A DNA stretch of 64,000 bases, taken from NCBI GenBank assembly GCA_947630665.1, contig CANRID010000004.1:1-64000 (forward strand), written 5' to 3'. Source of the stretch: an uncultured Bacteroidales bacterium (GTDB lineage: Bacteria > Bacteroidota > Bacteroidia > Bacteroidales > UBA932). A program made the translations under genes and the position numbers. Below, piece by piece: positions 62,836-64,000 of this stretch; the stretch's first letter is position 1, and every line of letters begins with the position of its first letter. The notes under the pieces were generated by a model. The model was not told the DNA's origin and made no database searches. It was given only the letters and a program-made list of their open reading frames with translations.

Positions 62836-64000
62836 ATGGAGCTGACCAGATTTAAGCGGATCAACACTTACATTTCGCTGGCCGTATTGGTGATTTCGAG
62901 TGTTACTTATTTATTGACGATAGAGCCTACCGCCAGTTTCTGGGATTGTGGAGAATTTATCGCCTCATCGTACAAGTTGGAAGTGGGCCATCCTCCGGGA
63001 AATCCCGTTTTTCAATTGATCGCCCGTTTCTTTACACTATTCGGAGATAAAGAGCATGCGGCCGTATTAGTGAATGCGATGAGCGGCCTGTGTTCCGCTC
63101 TGACCATTTATCTGCTGTATCTGAGCATCGTACATCTGGGCCGTCGTCTGCTGGAAAAAAACGGACGCCCGCTCGATCTTCCAAACAGTCTCACCGTGTT
63201 CGGTGCCGGAATCGTAGGCTCGCTGGCCTATTGCTATTCCGATACGTTCTGGTTTTCGGCCGTGGAGGGAGAAGTCTATGCCATGTCGTCTCTATTTACC
63301 GCTCTGGTATTCTGGGCCATGCTAAAATGGGAAGAACAGGCGGACGAGTGTTATGCCAATCGCTGGATCGTGCTGATCGCGTATCTCATGGGAGTGTCCA
63401 TAGGAGTGCATCTGCTGAATCTGCTGACGATTCCCGCGCTGGTATTTATCTATTATTATAAGAAATATGAAATAACCCCGCGCCGTACGGTGTGGGTACT
63501 CGCCTCATCCGCCGTAATCCTGATTGTCATACTTTACGGAATCATACCGTATGTCCCTAAACTCGCGGCTTATATGGATCTGTTTTTTGTGAACGGACTG
63601 GGCCTGCCGATAAATTCCGGGGCTACGTTCTTCATGCTGGCGATCTTGGGGTTAGGTTTCTGGGGAATTTATTATACCTATTCCCACAAACGGGTGCTGT
63701 TGAATACGATCCTGTTGTGCGCCACGGTGATAGTCATAGGCTATTCCACATTTGCCGTGGTGGTGATCCGTTCTTCCGCCAATACGCCTACCAATGAATA
63801 CCAGCCCGACAATCCGTTTACGTTGGTGCGCTATCTGGCGCGGGAACAATACGGAAGCAATCCGCTGTTCTATGGAGAGACCTTCGCTTCTCCCGTAGCG
63901 GATTTTAAGATTCCGACCTATTATAACGTGCTGGACGGCAAGTACGAGAAATTGGAGGGACCTATCGAACCGGTTTATAGCCCGGACTCCAAAATGCTTT
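62836..64000 (+). CDS. DUF2723 (TMEM260-type, GT-C glycosyltransferase-like) membrane protein, partial
   Basis: The gene begins with ATG at 62836 and runs past the window end, so only the first 388 residues are seen. TASFWDCGEFIASSYKLEVGHPPGNP (about 32-57) is the family hallmark, with Asp37, Glu40 and His52. Many membrane helices follow (for example AAVLVNAMSGLCSALTIYLLYLS, FGAGIVGSLAYCYSD, WIVLIAYLMGVSIGVHLLNLLTIPA, VIVIGYSTFAVVVIRS). Eukaryotic TMEM260 adds mannose to proteins, and Bacteroidota members are linked to protein O-glycosylation; that function is inferred. It has its own promoter. Confidence 0.9.
   Translation, partial: MELTRFKRINTYISLAVLVISSVTYLLTIEPTASFWDCGEFIASSYKLEVGHPPGNPVFQLIARFFTLFGDKEHAAVLVNAMSGLCSALTIYLLYLSIVHLGRRLLEKNGRPLDLPNSLTVFGAGIVGSLAYCYSDTFWFSAVEGEVYAMSSLFTALVFWAMLKWEEQADECYANRWIVLIAYLMGVSIGVHLLNLLTIPALVFIYYYKKYEITPRRTVWVLASSAVILIVILYGIIPYVPKLAAYMDLFFVNGLGLPINSGATFFMLAILGLGFWGIYYTYSHKRVLLNTILLCATVIVIGYSTFAVVVIRSSANTPTNEYQPDNPFTLVRYLAREQYGSNPLFYGETFASPVADFKIPTYYNVLDGKYEKLEGPIEPVYSPDSKML

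Overview
The window reads as chromosomal housekeeping sequence from a Bacteroidota bacterium, most likely of the order Bacteroidales; I cannot place it at genus level. The evidence is the gene set (SecD-SecF fusion, FloA with NfeD, a GldE-type CNNM/CBS protein, DUF4271, DUF2723, a DUF5106 thioredoxin-like lipoprotein, a TonB with one membrane helix), the lack of strong Shine-Dalgarno sites, and the recurring promoter element TAnnTTTG, in several places with TTTG 18-19 bases upstream, which is the signature of the Bacteroidota primary sigma factor. I see no phage, insertion sequence, CRISPR array or rRNA operon. Coding density is high, and most long antisense reading frames are shadows of real genes.

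Layout. 0-9.9 kb: P1 peptidase, a gene-poor stretch with possible gene relics, tonB-like gene, mdh, ybeY, mnmG with an unusual in-frame insertion, a perfect 22-bp palindrome containing a parS site, a GNAT/threonine aldolase pair, gcvH and ruvA. 10-15 kb: sufS-sufE-sufT-folK, glyS and a dihydroorotate dehydrogenase-like gene. 15.3-19.2 kb (minus strand): tRNA-Pro and tRNA-Ser with clear promoters and terminators, then floA, nfeD and a secreted propeller protein with SPOR-like repeats. 19.3-29.9 kb: secDF, rnr, gpmI, dnaE. 29.9-38.4 kb: a ThiL-like protein that lacks most metal-binding aspartates, sufB-pnuC-sufC-sufD, class II ribonucleotide reductase and ispE. 38.5-41.5 kb (minus): tyrS-rbfA and a LolC/E-type permease. 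41.6-46 kb: secreted S28/S37-type peptidase, DUF2156 protein, a short GldE, a phosphopantetheinyl transferase, bcp. 46.3-49.6 kb: groESL, tadA, a YqaA-type membrane protein, tRNA-Gln. 49.7-58.4 kb: a lipoprotein, a NAGPA-domain protein, a Na/Pi cotransporter with a PhoU domain, a 1004-residue protein with a zinc-protease-like site, a propeller and a probable barrel, and uvrC. 58.4-64 kb: a bifunctional acyltransferase of the OlsF/GlsF kind, the leftward operon SUI1-DUF4271-hemD-rnpA-yidD, and the start of a DUF2723 glycosyltransferase-like gene that runs off the window.

How the parts fit. Fe-S cluster assembly is split into two loci about 20 kb apart (sufSE-sufT and sufBCD), with a nicotinamide-riboside-type transporter placed between sufB and sufC. 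Translation and RNA functions are spread throughout (mnmG, ybeY, glyS, tyrS, rbfA, tadA, rnr, rnpA, three tRNAs). Cell-envelope functions form the other theme (secDF, yidD, lolE-like, floA/nfeD, tonB, the acyltransferase, secreted peptidases). The parS site beside mnmG suggests, but does not prove, that the window lies near the replication origin.

Most interesting for follow-up: the zinc-site/propeller/barrel protein (53572-56586), the roughly 90-residue insertion in MnmG, the parS palindrome, pnuC inside the suf operon, the cysteine tail of SufD, and the ThiL-like protein without most of its catalytic aspartates. I did not find a clearly new multi-gene system.
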